9,376 nucleotides of DNA from DATJWY01 sp035500775. Lineage in GTDB: Bacteria > Pseudomonadota > Alphaproteobacteria > Acetobacterales > Acetobacteraceae. The notes beneath the pieces were generated by a model, which was not told the origin of the DNA, did no database searches, and saw nothing but the letters and a program-made list of their open reading frames with translations. The stretch spans positions 1 through 9,376 of the forward strand of contig DATJWY010000128.1 in the NCBI GenBank assembly GCA_035500775.1, read 5' to 3'. Below, one piece after another: positions 1 through 7,189 of the stretch. Position 1 is the stretch's first letter. The number at the start of each line of letters is the position of its first letter. The translations under genes were made by a program, and so were the position numbers.

Positions 1-98
1 CTTGAGGCCCCAGACCCCCAACCATTTTGATTCCTTTGAGTTCATGGGGTCTGGGGCCAATGGCCCCAGTGGGGTCCAGGGGCAAAGCCCCTGGCCTT
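1..98 (+). repeat. Intergenic hairpin repeat, copy R1
   Basis: First of four related GC-rich elements in the window. Three perfect stems are visible: GGCCCCAGACCCC at 6-18 pairs with 46-58 across a 27-nt AT-richer loop; CTGGGGCC at 51-58 can alternatively pair with GGCCCCAG at 62-69; and CCAGGGGC at 76-83 pairs with GCCCCTGG at 87-94 around the loop AAA. Bases 1-20 are identical to 7185-7204 of copy R3, and the order of stems is the same, so R1 and R3 are direct copies. Comparison with R3 suggests that R1 continues to the left of the window. No open reading frame of recognisable function lies in it. I do not know an established name for this family. Confidence 0.85.
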
Positions 99-326
99 GC
101 TTAGAGGGGGCGGCTCCCCTGGGCCGGCAATCAAACTGTTATATTTCAGGCACTCAGGCCGCGAGCTTCCCAATTGGGTGAATTTCGCCCTCATTGCTGC
201 GCCGCGGCAACCAGAAATTTGCGCAGGTCAGCAAGTCATTCCTTTAATGGATAGCCCCCTATTTTTTAGCGGACAAACCGTCGTCTCCGGTCCATATCCG
301 CTTGTCAGAGCCATATCCCCGTCATC
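99..326 (+). promoter_or_regulatory. Leader and probable promoter region of the efflux operon
   Basis: This 228-bp stretch between repeat R1 and the marR-type gene holds no convincing gene; an open frame across 97-438 has no family resemblance and overlaps the real gene. It is more AT-rich than its surroundings, as expected for a promoter. A weak sigma-70-like candidate is TTGCGC at 219-224 and TTTAAT at 243-248 with an 18-bp spacer. The -10 is close to consensus but the -35 is poor. The octamer CCATATCC occurs twice, at 292-299 and 311-318, 19 bp apart start to start, which could be a binding site on one helix face. Exact promoter placement is uncertain. Confidence 0.4.
169..178. promoter_or_regulatory. 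Palindrome CCCAATTGGG, candidate MarR operator
   Basis: A perfect 10-bp palindrome in the AT-richer leader about 150 bp upstream of the MarR-type gene. MarR dimers bind short inverted repeats, commonly near their own promoter, so this is a candidate autoregulatory operator. It is short, lies far from the start codon, and no second copy was found, so the assignment is tentative. Confidence 0.25.
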
Positions 327-827
327 ATGTCCCCCGAGCTTCCCAGGATGCCATCGCCCGAATTCGGCACGCGCCTCTACCGGCTCGCCCAGGCCTGGCG
401 GCGCGAACTTGACGCGAGCCTGCGCCAGTTCGAGCTGACGGACGCCACCTGGCGCCCGCTGCTCTATCTCGGCCGGCTCGGCGACGGGCTGCGGCAGACC
501 GACCTCGCCCGCGCGCTGGATATCGAGGGCCCCTCCCTGGTGCGGCTGCTCGACAACCTGGAGCGCCAGGGGCTGATCGAGCGCTCCGACGATCCGGCCG
601 ACCGGCGTTCGAAACTCGTGCACATGACGGAAGCCGGCGAGCGCCTCTATGCCCGCGTGGCGGAGGTCGCCTCCTCCGTGCAGGCGCGCCTGCTGGCGAG
701 TATTCCGCCCGACGGAATCACGATCATGCACCACGTCTTCAGCGCCATCGAGACGGCGCTGCGCGAGGCGGATGCCGAGCGGGTCGCGGCTGCCGCCAAA
801 GCCCCGCAAGGGCGGAGTTTGCCATGA
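327..827 (+). CDS. MarR-family transcriptional regulator
   Basis: A 166-residue protein with the MarR winged-helix layout. An N-terminal dimerisation helix spans about 12-35; the winged helix-turn-helix spans about 55-105, with recognition helix around 67-84 (PSLVRLLDNLERQGLIERS) and the characteristic wing DPADRRSKLVHMT at 89-101. C-terminal dimerisation helices follow from 104 to 150. MarR proteins are usually repressors released by phenolic or other small aromatic ligands. Its stop codon overlaps the start of the FUSC transporter gene (ATGA, 824-827), so the two are translationally coupled and it very likely controls this efflux operon. E. coli uses a LysR-type regulator (AaeR) for the comparable system. 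The start is uncertain: neither ATG 327 nor the in-frame ATG at 348 has a clear Shine-Dalgarno sequence, and 348 would remove seven residues without touching the domain. Confidence 0.93.
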   Translation: MSPELPRMPSPEFGTRLYRLAQAWRRELDASLRQFELTDATWRPLLYLGRLGDGLRQTDLARALDIEGPSLVRLLDNLERQGLIERSDDPADRRSKLVHMTEAGERLYARVAEVASSVQARLLASIPPDGITIMHHVFSAIETALREADAERVAAAAKAPQGRSLP

Positions 828-3031
828 GCCAAAGCGCGACCACCGCTGGGCCGGCGCGCGGCATCGTACGCACCCGCTCCTGGTTCCCGGCACCGCTCCG
901 CAGCCCGATCTCGCCGAACCTCGCCTACGCGCTGCGCACCCTGCTGGCCGTGGTGCTGGCGGTGTACGTGTCGTACACGCTGATGCTGGAGAACCCGTTC
1001 TCGGCCGCGACCACCGTCCTCATCGTCTCCAACCCGATGCAGGGCGCCCTGCTCTCGAAAAGCGCCTGGCGTATCGTCGGCACCCTCGCCGGCGCGACCG
1101 CGGCAGTGACCCTGATCGCCCTGTTCGCCCAGGCACCCTACCTGTTCGTGATCGGCATGGCGTGCTGGATCGGCATTTGCGCGGCGCTCGCCAACCTGCT
1201 GCGCCACTTCCGCGCCTACGCCATGGTGCTCGCCGGCTATACCGTGGCGATCGTCGCAATCCCCGCGATCTCCGACCCGGACCGGGTCTTCGACATCGCC
1301 ATGTCCCGCATCTCGGTGGTCTCCATCGGTGTGTGCAGCGCCGGGCTGGTCGCCGCCCTGCTGCAGCCGCGCACCGGCCAGCGCAATCTGACCGCCAGCA
1401 TGGGCCGGTTATACGGCGCCGTCGCGCATGTCCTGCACGCTATCTATGCCGAAAATCGGCCGAAAGCCTGGACCACCGGCGAGCAGGCCCGGCTGCTGAC
1501 CCAAATCCACAGCCTCGACGACCTTGTGGCCTTCACGACGACCGAGTCGGCCGACGTGGCGCTCCGGGAGGATGCGATCCGCGAGGCGCTGGCCAAACTG
1601 GCGAGTGTCCTCTCGGCCGCCCCGCTGATCGCGGGCATGCTACAGCACGCGATCGCCGGTCGCCCGGAGGCGGAAACGCGGTCGCTGCGTAGAGCGCGCG
1701 ATGCCATGGCCGCTCTGTTCGCCGATCTTTCGGAGCCGCCCACCCCGCTGACCCAACCCGCCGCCCGCCGCCGGATCGAGGCGGCGCGCGATCTCCTGCA
1801 CGACCTGCCGCGCGACCTGCCCGGGCCCGTCATGGCGCCAACCCTCGCGCTGGCGCCGCCCCTGGCCATGGAGGACGAGCCGTCCTGGCGGGCGCCGGCG
1901 GCCCTGGCGCCCCAGGAAGTCGAGCCAGCCCCGGACATCGACACGGCGATCCACATCCGCATCCTGCTCAACCGCCTGGATGTGCTGCTCGGCGCCCTGG
2001 CGGATGCGCTCGACGGATTACTGGTCAACCGGCGAGGCCCCGTCTCGCAGTTGCCGCCCCGGTTCCGCTACTACCAGGACCCGATTCCACCCCTGCGCAA
2101 CGGCGCGCGCGCCTTCTTCGCCATCATCTTCGGCGGCACATTCTGGATCGAGACCTACTGGTCGAGCGGAACGCAGATGCTGAGCATCCTGGGTCAGCTC
2201 TGCGGCCTGGTCGCCATCTCGCCGAGCCCCGCCCGCATGAGTGTCGATTTCCTCATCGGCACCGTGATCGCCATGGTCGCCGGCTTCATCGTGGAATTCT
2301 GCCTGCTACCGCAGACCAACAGCTTCCCGTTGCTGATGCTCGCCATCGCCCCCTTCATCGTTGCCGGGGTGATGAAGACCCAGGACCCCCGCTACGCCGG
2401 AGTCGCGACCGCCTATATGATCTGGTTTTCGGCGGCAATCGGCATAACCAACCCGATCAAATACGATCTCGCCACCTATCTGAACTCCGCGCTCGCCTTC
2501 ATCCTGGCCGCCTGCTTCGCGTTGCTCTCCTATCGTGTGCTGTTCCCGCCGAGCGCACGCACCGACGTCGCCCGCGTCGCGGGCGCGCTGCGGCGGGACG
2601 TGGCGCGCCTGCCCCGGCTGAAACAGGTGCCAAACCTGCTGGTCTGGGAAAATCTGCAACAGCAGAAACTGGTGCGGATCGCCGCGCGCATCTCTCCGGA
2701 CGAGCCGAACCGGGCGGAGATTCTGGCCGGCTCCGTTGAGACGCTGATCCTCGGGCGGCTGCTCATCCGTCTCCGCCTGGGGCTCCAGGCGCCGCGTCTG
2801 CCGGAAGCCGCCAGACCGGTCGTGGCAACGGCACTGCACGCGCTCGGCTCTTTCCGCGATGCCCCCGAGCAGGCCGGCAACGCCGCGATCGAGGCCGGGA
2901 GCACCCTCGCCGGCATCCGCTGGGCCGATGGCGAGAACGCGACCGCCCTGCTCGACGCCGCCGCGCTGCTGCGCGAGATCGGCGAACTCATTCACGCCCA
3001 CGCCCCGTTCCTTGCCGGAAAGCTGGACTGA
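824..3031 (+). CDS. FUSC-family inner-membrane efflux transporter (AaeB / fusaric acid resistance type)
   Basis: This 735-residue protein has the duplicated FUSC architecture. A first membrane cluster lies at about 33-182 with the typical NPMQGALLSKSAWRIVGTLAG segment at 70-90. A long soluble region at about 185-410 is rich in Ala, Pro and Arg. A second membrane cluster lies at about 420-575, starting after RYYQDP, and a soluble C-terminal tail follows. Length and layout fit AaeB of E. coli (p-hydroxybenzoate efflux) and fusaric-acid-resistance proteins. It should be the energy-coupled cytoplasmic-membrane component exporting weak aromatic acids; the actual substrate cannot be read from sequence. 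The start at 824 is supported by GGAG at 814-817 and the 4-bp overlap with the regulator. Its stop overlaps the next start by one base (TGATG). Confidence 0.95.
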   Translation: MSQSATTAGPARGIVRTRSWFPAPLRSPISPNLAYALRTLLAVVLAVYVSYTLMLENPFSAATTVLIVSNPMQGALLSKSAWRIVGTLAGATAAVTLIALFAQAPYLFVIGMACWIGICAALANLLRHFRAYAMVLAGYTVAIVAIPAISDPDRVFDIAMSRISVVSIGVCSAGLVAALLQPRTGQRNLTASMGRLYGAVAHVLHAIYAENRPKAWTTGEQARLLTQIHSLDDLVAFTTTESADVALREDAIREALAKLASVLSAAPLIAGMLQHAIAGRPEAETRSLRRARDAMAALFADLSEPPTPLTQPAARRRIEAARDLLHDLPRDLPGPVMAPTLALAPPLAMEDEPSWRAPAALAPQEVEPAPDIDTAIHIRILLNRLDVLLGALADALDGLLVNRRGPVSQLPPRFRYYQDPIPPLRNGARAFFAIIFGGTFWIETYWSSGTQMLSILGQLCGLVAISPSPARMSVDFLIGTVIAMVAGFIVEFCLLPQTNSFPLLMLAIAPFIVAGVMKTQDPRYAGVATAYMIWFSAAIGITNPIKYDLATYLNSALAFILAACFALLSYRVLFPPSARTDVARVAGALRRDVARLPRLKQVPNLLVWENLQQQKLVRIAARISPDEPNRAEILAGSVETLILGRLLIRLRLGLQAPRLPEAARPVVATALHALGSFRDAPEQAGNAAIEAGSTLAGIRWADGENATALLDAAALLREIGELIHAHAPFLAGKLD

Positions 3032-3225
3032 TGCTGACGGAAGTCGCTTTCGCCGGCGTCTTTGTGGCGCCGATCGTTCTCTACTGGATCGTGAGTATTC
3101 CGGTATTCTTCCTGTGCCGCTGGATCCTCAACCGGACGGGCATCCTCCAGTTGGTGTGGCACTCCGCGCTGGTCGAGTTTGCGCTCTGGATCATCATCCT
3201 GTCCCTCTTCGTCCTCTACCTCTGA
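3031..3225 (+). CDS. DUF1656 small membrane protein (AaeX-like)
   Basis: A 64-residue hydrophobic protein with two probable transmembrane helices, at about 8-28 and 43-63, joined by a short basic segment (CRWILNRTG). Size, composition and position between a FUSC transporter and an HlyD adaptor match the DUF1656 family, whose E. coli member is AaeX in aaeXAB. The molecular role of these small proteins is not established; association with or stabilisation of the FUSC subunit is a reasonable inference. Its ATG shares its first base with the stop codon of the FUSC gene, which implies translational coupling. GGAAAG at about 3017-3022 can serve as ribosome binding site. Confidence 0.93.
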   Translation: MLTEVAFAGVFVAPIVLYWIVSIPVFFLCRWILNRTGILQLVWHSALVEFALWIIILSLFVLYL

Positions 3226-3250
3226 AAGCCAACTGGAAAGACGTTGCCCC

Positions 3251-4171
3251 ATGCGCCTCATGAGGACGCTGTTCCGCTTCCTTTTCACGGCCCTGATCGT
3301 CGGAATCGCGCTCGTGCTGTCGGTGACGCTCTGGCGCGAATACATGATCGCCCCCTGGACCCGTGACGCGAAGGTGCGGGTCGAGGTCGTCGATGTCGCG
3401 CCCGAAGTCGCGGGCACGGTGGTCGCGGTCAACGTCGTGGACAACCAGTTTGTCCATAAGGGCGATCCGTTGTTCCAGATCGACCCGATCCGCTTCCAGC
3501 TCGCGATCGCCCAGGCCAAGGCATCGCTGGAAGCCCGGGAGGCGGAGCTGGAGCTGAAGAAATCCGACGCCAAGCGCCGCATCGGTCTCGCCGGCGTGGT
3601 CTCGGCCGAGGAGCAGGAGCGCTACCAGAACGCCGTCGATGTCGCGATCGCCGCGCGCGACCAGGCCCGCGCGGAGCTGGACGTCGCCAAGCTGAACCTG
3701 CACCGCTCCACGCTTTACGCGCCGGCCAATGGCTGGGTGACCAATATGCGTCTGCGGGTCGGCGACTACGTCACCGCCGGCGCCCCCCGCGTCGCCGTGG
3801 TCGACGCCGATTCCTTCTGGATCGCCGGCTATTTCGAGGAAACCAAGCTGTCGCACATCAGCGTCGGCGATAAGGCCCATATCAAGCTGATGGGCTTCAC
3901 GCCGAAGCTGACCGGTCATGTGGAGACCATCTATCGCGGCATCACCGACCCCAACGGCGCGCCGGACCGCTACGGCCTGCCATCGGTGAACCCGATCTTC
4001 ACCTGGGTACGTCTCGCCCAGCGCATTCCGGTGCGCATCCACATCGACACCGTGCCCGAGGGCGTGCTGCTCGCCGCCGGCGAAACCTGCTCGGTCGCGA
4101 TCGGCCGCGAGACGGAGCCGCCCAACGGACCGCGCGGCTGGCTGATCCACTGGCTCGACGACATGCTCTGA
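3251..4171 (+). CDS. HlyD-family periplasmic adaptor subunit (AaeA-like membrane fusion protein)
   Basis: A 306-residue membrane fusion protein. One N-terminal anchor helix lies at about 8-28 after a basic start (MRLMRTLFR), followed by the typical WTRDAKV at 36-42. A split biotinyl-lipoyl domain covers about 48-80 (VAPEVAGTV, VVDNQFVHKGDPLFQIDP) and 153-180. A coiled-coil hairpin at about 82-150 lies between its halves. A beta-barrel follows, and VNPIFTWVRLAQRIPVRI at 246-263 is characteristic of AaeA/EmrA-like adaptors. It should bridge the FUSC transporter and the outer-membrane channel across the periplasm. I chose ATG 3251 because it gives a normal anchor; the open frame reaches back to 3179, but that would overlap the DUF1656 gene and add a non-family extension. 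The gap from the preceding stop is 25 bp, with AAAG near 3236-3239 as a weak ribosome binding site. Confidence 0.95.
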   Translation: MRLMRTLFRFLFTALIVGIALVLSVTLWREYMIAPWTRDAKVRVEVVDVAPEVAGTVVAVNVVDNQFVHKGDPLFQIDPIRFQLAIAQAKASLEAREAELELKKSDAKRRIGLAGVVSAEEQERYQNAVDVAIAARDQARAELDVAKLNLHRSTLYAPANGWVTNMRLRVGDYVTAGAPRVAVVDADSFWIAGYFEETKLSHISVGDKAHIKLMGFTPKLTGHVETIYRGITDPNGAPDRYGLPSVNPIFTWVRLAQRIPVRIHIDTVPEGVLLAAGETCSVAIGRETEPPNGPRGWLIHWLDDML

Positions 4172-4187
4172 GGCGAACGACCGAATC

Positions 4188-5774
4188 ATGGCCTTCAGGG
4201 TATTTCCGATCATGGTGGCAACGCCGTCCCGGGCGAGCAGACGGTCGCGCCTCCAGGCCGCCAAGCGCGGCACCATCCGTGGCATGCGCATCCTCGTCGC
4301 GTTCCTCGTCTCCGGCTGCACGGTGGGGCCGGACTACCACGCCCCGACCCCGACCGTGCCGCAGGCCTGGAACGGCGCGCGGCCCGATGCCGCGCAGGCG
4401 GAAGAGACCGCGCGCCGGCTGCGCCGCTGGTGGGGAGAATTCAACGACCCGGTGCTGGACCGCCTGGTGTCGCGGGCGGTGGCCGGCAACTATGACCTGC
4501 GCATCGCCGCGCAACACCTGATCGAGGCGCGCGTCGCCCGCGAGCTTGCGTCGATCGCCGATCTGCCCACCATCACCGCCTCCGCGCTGGCGGCCAACCA
4601 GCGCTCCAGCACCACGGTGCAGTGGCCGCCCGGCATTGGCGACTACCGTACCTGGCAGACCGGCTTCGACGCCTCCTGGGAAATCGACATCTTCGGCGGC
4701 AATCGCCGCGCGCTGGAGGCGGCGATCGCGGATGTCGGCGCCGCCGACGAGGAGCGGCGTTCCCTCCTGGTCAGCCTGATCGCCGAACTGGTTTCCGACT
4801 ACCTGAACCTGCGGGCGGCACAGCTCCGCACCGTCATCGCCGAACGCAACATCGACTCGCAGCAGCAATCGCTGCAGCTGACCGAGCGCGCCTTCGCGAG
4901 CGGCCTCGGCAACGATCTCGCCGTGGCGCAGGCACGGGCCCTGGTGGAGGCGACGCAGGCGACCCTGCCGCCGCTGCAGGCGGAGGTGGTGCGCATGACC
5001 GACGCCATCGCCGTGCTGCTCGGCCAGTATCCCGAGACCCTGAAAGCGGATTTCACGCCGCTGGCTCAGCCGGTGATTCCGGCCCCGCCGACGCTTCCGG
5101 TGTCGCTGCCCTCGGAGGTGGTGCGCAACCGGCCGGATATCCGACGCGCCGAACGGCAGATCGCCGGCGACACGGCGCGCGTCGGCGTAGCCGTCGCCCA
5201 GCTGTTCCCGCGCTTCCAGGTGCCCACGGATTTCGATTTCACGACCTCGACCTTCCATCAGTTGCTGACGGTGAACAGCCTGGTGTGGACGTTCGGGCTC
5301 TCCGCCTCGCAGACGGCCTTCGATTTCGGCCGCACCCATCTGCGCGTCCGCGCCGCCCAGGCAATCGCCGAGGGCGACCGGCTGAATTACGAGCAAACCG
5401 TTATCAGCGCCTTCCGCGACGTCGAGGACGCGCTGGTCAGCTACAACACCGAGATCAAGCGGCATGAACGCCTCGCCGCCTCGGCGAATGACGACCGTAT
5501 CGCGCTGGACCGGGCGCGCCGGCTCTATGCCGCTGGTCTGACCGACTTCCTGCATGTGCTGGATAGCGAGCGCGCGGTCTTCGCGGCGGAGGAGCAGCTC
5601 GCCCTCAGCGAGCTGTCCACGGCTCAACAAAGCGTCGCCTTGTTTAAGGCGCTGGGGGGTGGCTGGCAGGACATCCTGCCCGAGGAGGACCCGCCGCCGC
5701 CCCCGCCGCCGCCCAAGCCGAGCATGATGGGACGCCTGACGAAGACGGTCGGCGCGGTGCTGCACCTGGAATAG
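4188..5774 (+). CDS. Outer-membrane efflux lipoprotein, NodT/OprM type
   Basis: A TolC-superfamily outer-membrane factor. After a signal region ending in the lipobox LVSGC (Cys44), the mature N-terminus reads CTVGPDYHAP, the hallmark of NodT/OprM lipoproteins. WWGEFNDPVLDRLVSRAVAGNYDL, the WEIDIFGGNRRALEAA segment, the RNRPDIRRAERQ segment of the second repeat and a closing FKALGGGW are typical of the family. It should form the trimeric outer-membrane exit duct for the upstream FUSC/HlyD pair. The start is ambiguous. ATG 4188 gives 528 residues with an unusually long basic leader before the hydrophobic stretch and has a GAGG about 14 bp upstream. The in-frame ATG at 4284 gives 496 residues but only 11 residues before the lipid Cys and no ribosome binding site; ATG 4212 is also possible. 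The C-terminus is odd: an acidic patch, eight consecutive prolines, then a basic amphipathic end. It follows the HlyD gene after 16 bp and closes the operon. Confidence 0.93.
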   Translation: MAFRVFPIMVATPSRASRRSRLQAAKRGTIRGMRILVAFLVSGCTVGPDYHAPTPTVPQAWNGARPDAAQAEETARRLRRWWGEFNDPVLDRLVSRAVAGNYDLRIAAQHLIEARVARELASIADLPTITASALAANQRSSTTVQWPPGIGDYRTWQTGFDASWEIDIFGGNRRALEAAIADVGAADEERRSLLVSLIAELVSDYLNLRAAQLRTVIAERNIDSQQQSLQLTERAFASGLGNDLAVAQARALVEATQATLPPLQAEVVRMTDAIAVLLGQYPETLKADFTPLAQPVIPAPPTLPVSLPSEVVRNRPDIRRAERQIAGDTARVGVAVAQLFPRFQVPTDFDFTTSTFHQLLTVNSLVWTFGLSASQTAFDFGRTHLRVRAAQAIAEGDRLNYEQTVISAFRDVEDALVSYNTEIKRHERLAASANDDRIALDRARRLYAAGLTDFLHVLDSERAVFAAEEQLALSELSTAQQSVALFKALGGGWQDILPEEDPPPPPPPPKPSMMGRLTKTVGAVLHLE

Positions 5775-5789
5775 AAAACCAGCCGAAGG

Positions 5790-5833
5790 CCAGGGGCTCC
5801 GCCCCTGGACCCCGCCAAAGGCCAAGCCTTTGG
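5790..5833 (+). terminator. Tandem stem-loops after the efflux operon, possible terminator
   Basis: Two perfect 8-bp hairpins with 3-nt loops lie just downstream of the operon's last stop codon: CCAGGGGC/GCCCCTGG at 5790-5797 and 5801-5808, and CCAAAGGC/GCCTTTGG at 5815-5822 and 5826-5833. The second is followed by AATTCTTTACTT, which is T-rich but not a true T tract. They are part of repeat R2, so a terminator role is a by-product at best, though the position fits. Intrinsic termination is plausible, not demonstrated. Confidence 0.4.
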
Positions 5834-5870
5834 AATTCTTTACTTAAGTGATCGAGGGTCTGGGGCCTCA

Positions 5871-5914
5871 AGGCCCCGTCGTGCGAGAATGCACGCCTTC
5901 GCGTGACGGGGTTT
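5871..5914 (+). promoter_or_regulatory. Long predicted RNA stem in the flavoprotein leader
   Basis: Bases 5874-5886 pair with 5899-5911 without a break if two G-U pairs are allowed (CCCC plus GTCGTGCGA against TCGCGTGAC plus GGGG), leaving a 12-nt loop at 5887-5898. Two more G-U pairs and one A-U pair could extend the stem to 5871/5914. It arises from the insert inside repeat R2 and ends 45 nt before the flavoprotein ATG. If the promoter lies upstream, the leader RNA would carry this stem. No ligand-binding or regulatory class is recognised. Confidence 0.45.
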
Positions 5915-5959
5915 GGGGCGAAGCCCCAGGTCTCTGTCCCATGGTATAGCCTCGCATCG

Positions 5960-7189
5960 ATGACACACGTGGCCATTATTGGCGCGGGGCCGGCGGGCCT
6001 GATCGCGGCAGAGCATCTGGCGGGCCTGGGCCATGCCGTGACGCTGTTCGACCAGATGCCGTCGCCGGGCCGCAAATTCCTGCTCGCGGGGCGCAGCGGG
6101 CTGAACCTGACCCACTCCGAGCCGCACGAAAAATTCCTCGCCCGCTACGGCGCGGCAGCCGATTGGCTTGCCCCGGCGCTGCAGGCGTTTCCGCCGGAGG
6201 CGCTGCGGGCGTGGTGCGAGGGGCTGGGCCAACCCACCTTCGTGGGCAGTTCCGGCCGGGTCTTCCCCACCGCCTTCAAAGCCGCGCCGCTGCTGCGCGC
6301 CTGGCTGCGGCGGCTGGAAGCCCTGGGCGTGGTGTTCGCCCCGCGCCATCGCTGGCTCGGCTGGACGGACGCGGGCGCGCTGCGCTTCGCGACGCCCGGC
6401 GGTGAGGTGACGGCCGAGGCCGGCGCCACCTTGCTGGCGCTGGGCGGTGCCTCCTGGCCGCGCATGGGGTCGGATAGCGCGTGGGTGAGCCTGTTGCGCG
6501 CGCGGGGCGTGCAGGTGGCCGATCTGCTGCCCAGCAATTGCGGCGTGCGCATTGCATGGTCGCCGGTTTTCCTTGGGCGGTTCGAGGGCGTACCGTTGAA
6601 GCGCATCGCGCTGTCGGTGGGCGGCACCACGGTGCGCGGCGAGGCGGTGATCACCCGGACGGGGCTGGAAGGCGGCGCCGTGTATGCGCTCTCCGCCCCT
6701 TTGCGCGCGGCGCTGGCGGCGGAAGGGCGCGCCACCCTCTCGGTGGATCTGCGGCCGGACATCGATCTGACCACGCTGGCCACGCGGGTGGATGGCCCGC
6801 GGCGGGGGCGCTCGCTGCCGAATTTTTTGCGGCAGCAGGCGGGCCTGTCGCCGGTGGCCATCGGGCTGGTGCAGGAAGCGCTGCATGCGGGGGCTGAGCC
6901 CGGCACGCTGAGCCGTCTGATCAAGGCCGTGCCGCTCACCGTGGACGGAATGCAGCCCCTGGAGCGCGCCATTTCCTCCGCCGGCGGCATCATGCGGCAG
7001 GAGATCGATGCGCATCTGATGCTGAGGCGGCTGCCCGGCATCTTCGCCGCCGGCGAGATGCTGGATTGGGATGCGCCAACCGGCGGCTATCTGCTGCAGG
7101 CCTGTTTCAGCACCGGCGTGCACGCGGCGCGCGGCATGGCGGCCTGGCTTGGACTTGGGGCTCCGCCCCAAACCCCACTGGGGCCTTGA
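5960..7189 (+). CDS. FAD-dependent oxidoreductase, HI0933/BaiN-like (PP_4765-like flavoprotein)
   Basis: A 409-residue flavoprotein. An N-terminal Rossmann motif, VAIIGAGPAGLIAAEHLA, occupies about 4-21 with GAGPAG at 8-13. The segment PGRKFLLAGRSGLNLTHSE at about 36-54 corresponds to the GRK..A.G.GR.N.TN signature of the HI0933-like family in the variant seen in the PP_4765-like subfamily. The C-terminal FAD-contacting block GIFAAGEMLDWDAPTGGYLLQA at about 360-381 is also diagnostic. The physiological substrate of this subfamily is unknown. ATG 5960 is chosen because it puts the Rossmann strand at the N-terminus. A GTG at 5903 is in frame but lies in repeat R2 and would add unrelated residues. 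No clear Shine-Dalgarno is seen. The last dozen residues (from about 398, GAPPQTPLGP) and the stop codon are encoded by repeat R3, so the native C-terminus has probably been replaced or extended. The gene stands alone between two inverted repeat copies. Confidence 0.92.
   Translation: MTHVAIIGAGPAGLIAAEHLAGLGHAVTLFDQMPSPGRKFLLAGRSGLNLTHSEPHEKFLARYGAAADWLAPALQAFPPEALRAWCEGLGQPTFVGSSGRVFPTAFKAAPLLRAWLRRLEALGVVFAPRHRWLGWTDAGALRFATPGGEVTAEAGATLLALGGASWPRMGSDSAWVSLLRARGVQVADLLPSNCGVRIAWSPVFLGRFEGVPLKRIALSVGGTTVRGEAVITRTGLEGGAVYALSAPLRAALAAEGRATLSVDLRPDIDLTTLATRVDGPRRGRSLPNFLRQQAGLSPVAIGLVQEALHAGAEPGTLSRLIKAVPLTVDGMQPLERAISSAGGIMRQEIDAHLMLRRLPGIFAAGEMLDWDAPTGGYLLQACFSTGVHAARGMAAWLGLGAPPQTPLGP

Larger units (their letters stand above)
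5784..5930 (-). repeat. Intergenic hairpin repeat, copy R2 (with a 30-nt insert)
   Basis: Reverse-complement copy of the R1/R3 element, starting about 10 nt after the stop of the outer-membrane factor gene and ending about 30 nt before the flavoprotein start. Against the reverse complement of R3 it keeps GAAGGCCAGGGG and the stem-loop at 5790-5808, the GGGTCTGGGGCCTCAAGG block at 5856-5873 and GGGGTTTGGGGCGAAGCCCC at 5908-5927. The internal stem at 5815-5833 is formed by different bases from those in R3. Where R3 has three bases between two conserved blocks, R2 has 30 (5878-5907), and these are themselves a near-palindrome. Confidence 0.85.

Noticed and set aside
649..1692. 347-residue open frame overlapping the MarR and FUSC genes in another frame
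   Set aside because: Arg/Pro/Ala-rich translation typical of a shifted frame, crossing the MarR-FUSC junction.
3194..4321. 375-residue minus-strand open frame across the HlyD gene
   Set aside because: It spans a gene junction of the plus-strand operon and shows no family motif; a mirror of the coding strand.
3999..5825. 608-residue open frame on the minus strand, antisense to the outer-membrane factor gene
   Set aside because: High GC content leaves antisense frames open. Its translation is rich in Arg, Gly, His and Gln with no family motif, and the plus-strand gene has diagnostic motifs across the same bases.
5903..5959. GTG at 5903 as start of the flavoprotein
   Set aside because: It lies inside repeat R2 and adds about 19 unrelated residues before the Rossmann strand; ATG 5960 gives the standard N-terminus.
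5840..7171. 443-residue minus-strand open frame over the flavoprotein gene
   Set aside because: Low-complexity Arg/Gln/Gly-rich translation without recognisable domain, fully shadowed by the plus-strand flavoprotein with FAD-binding motifs.
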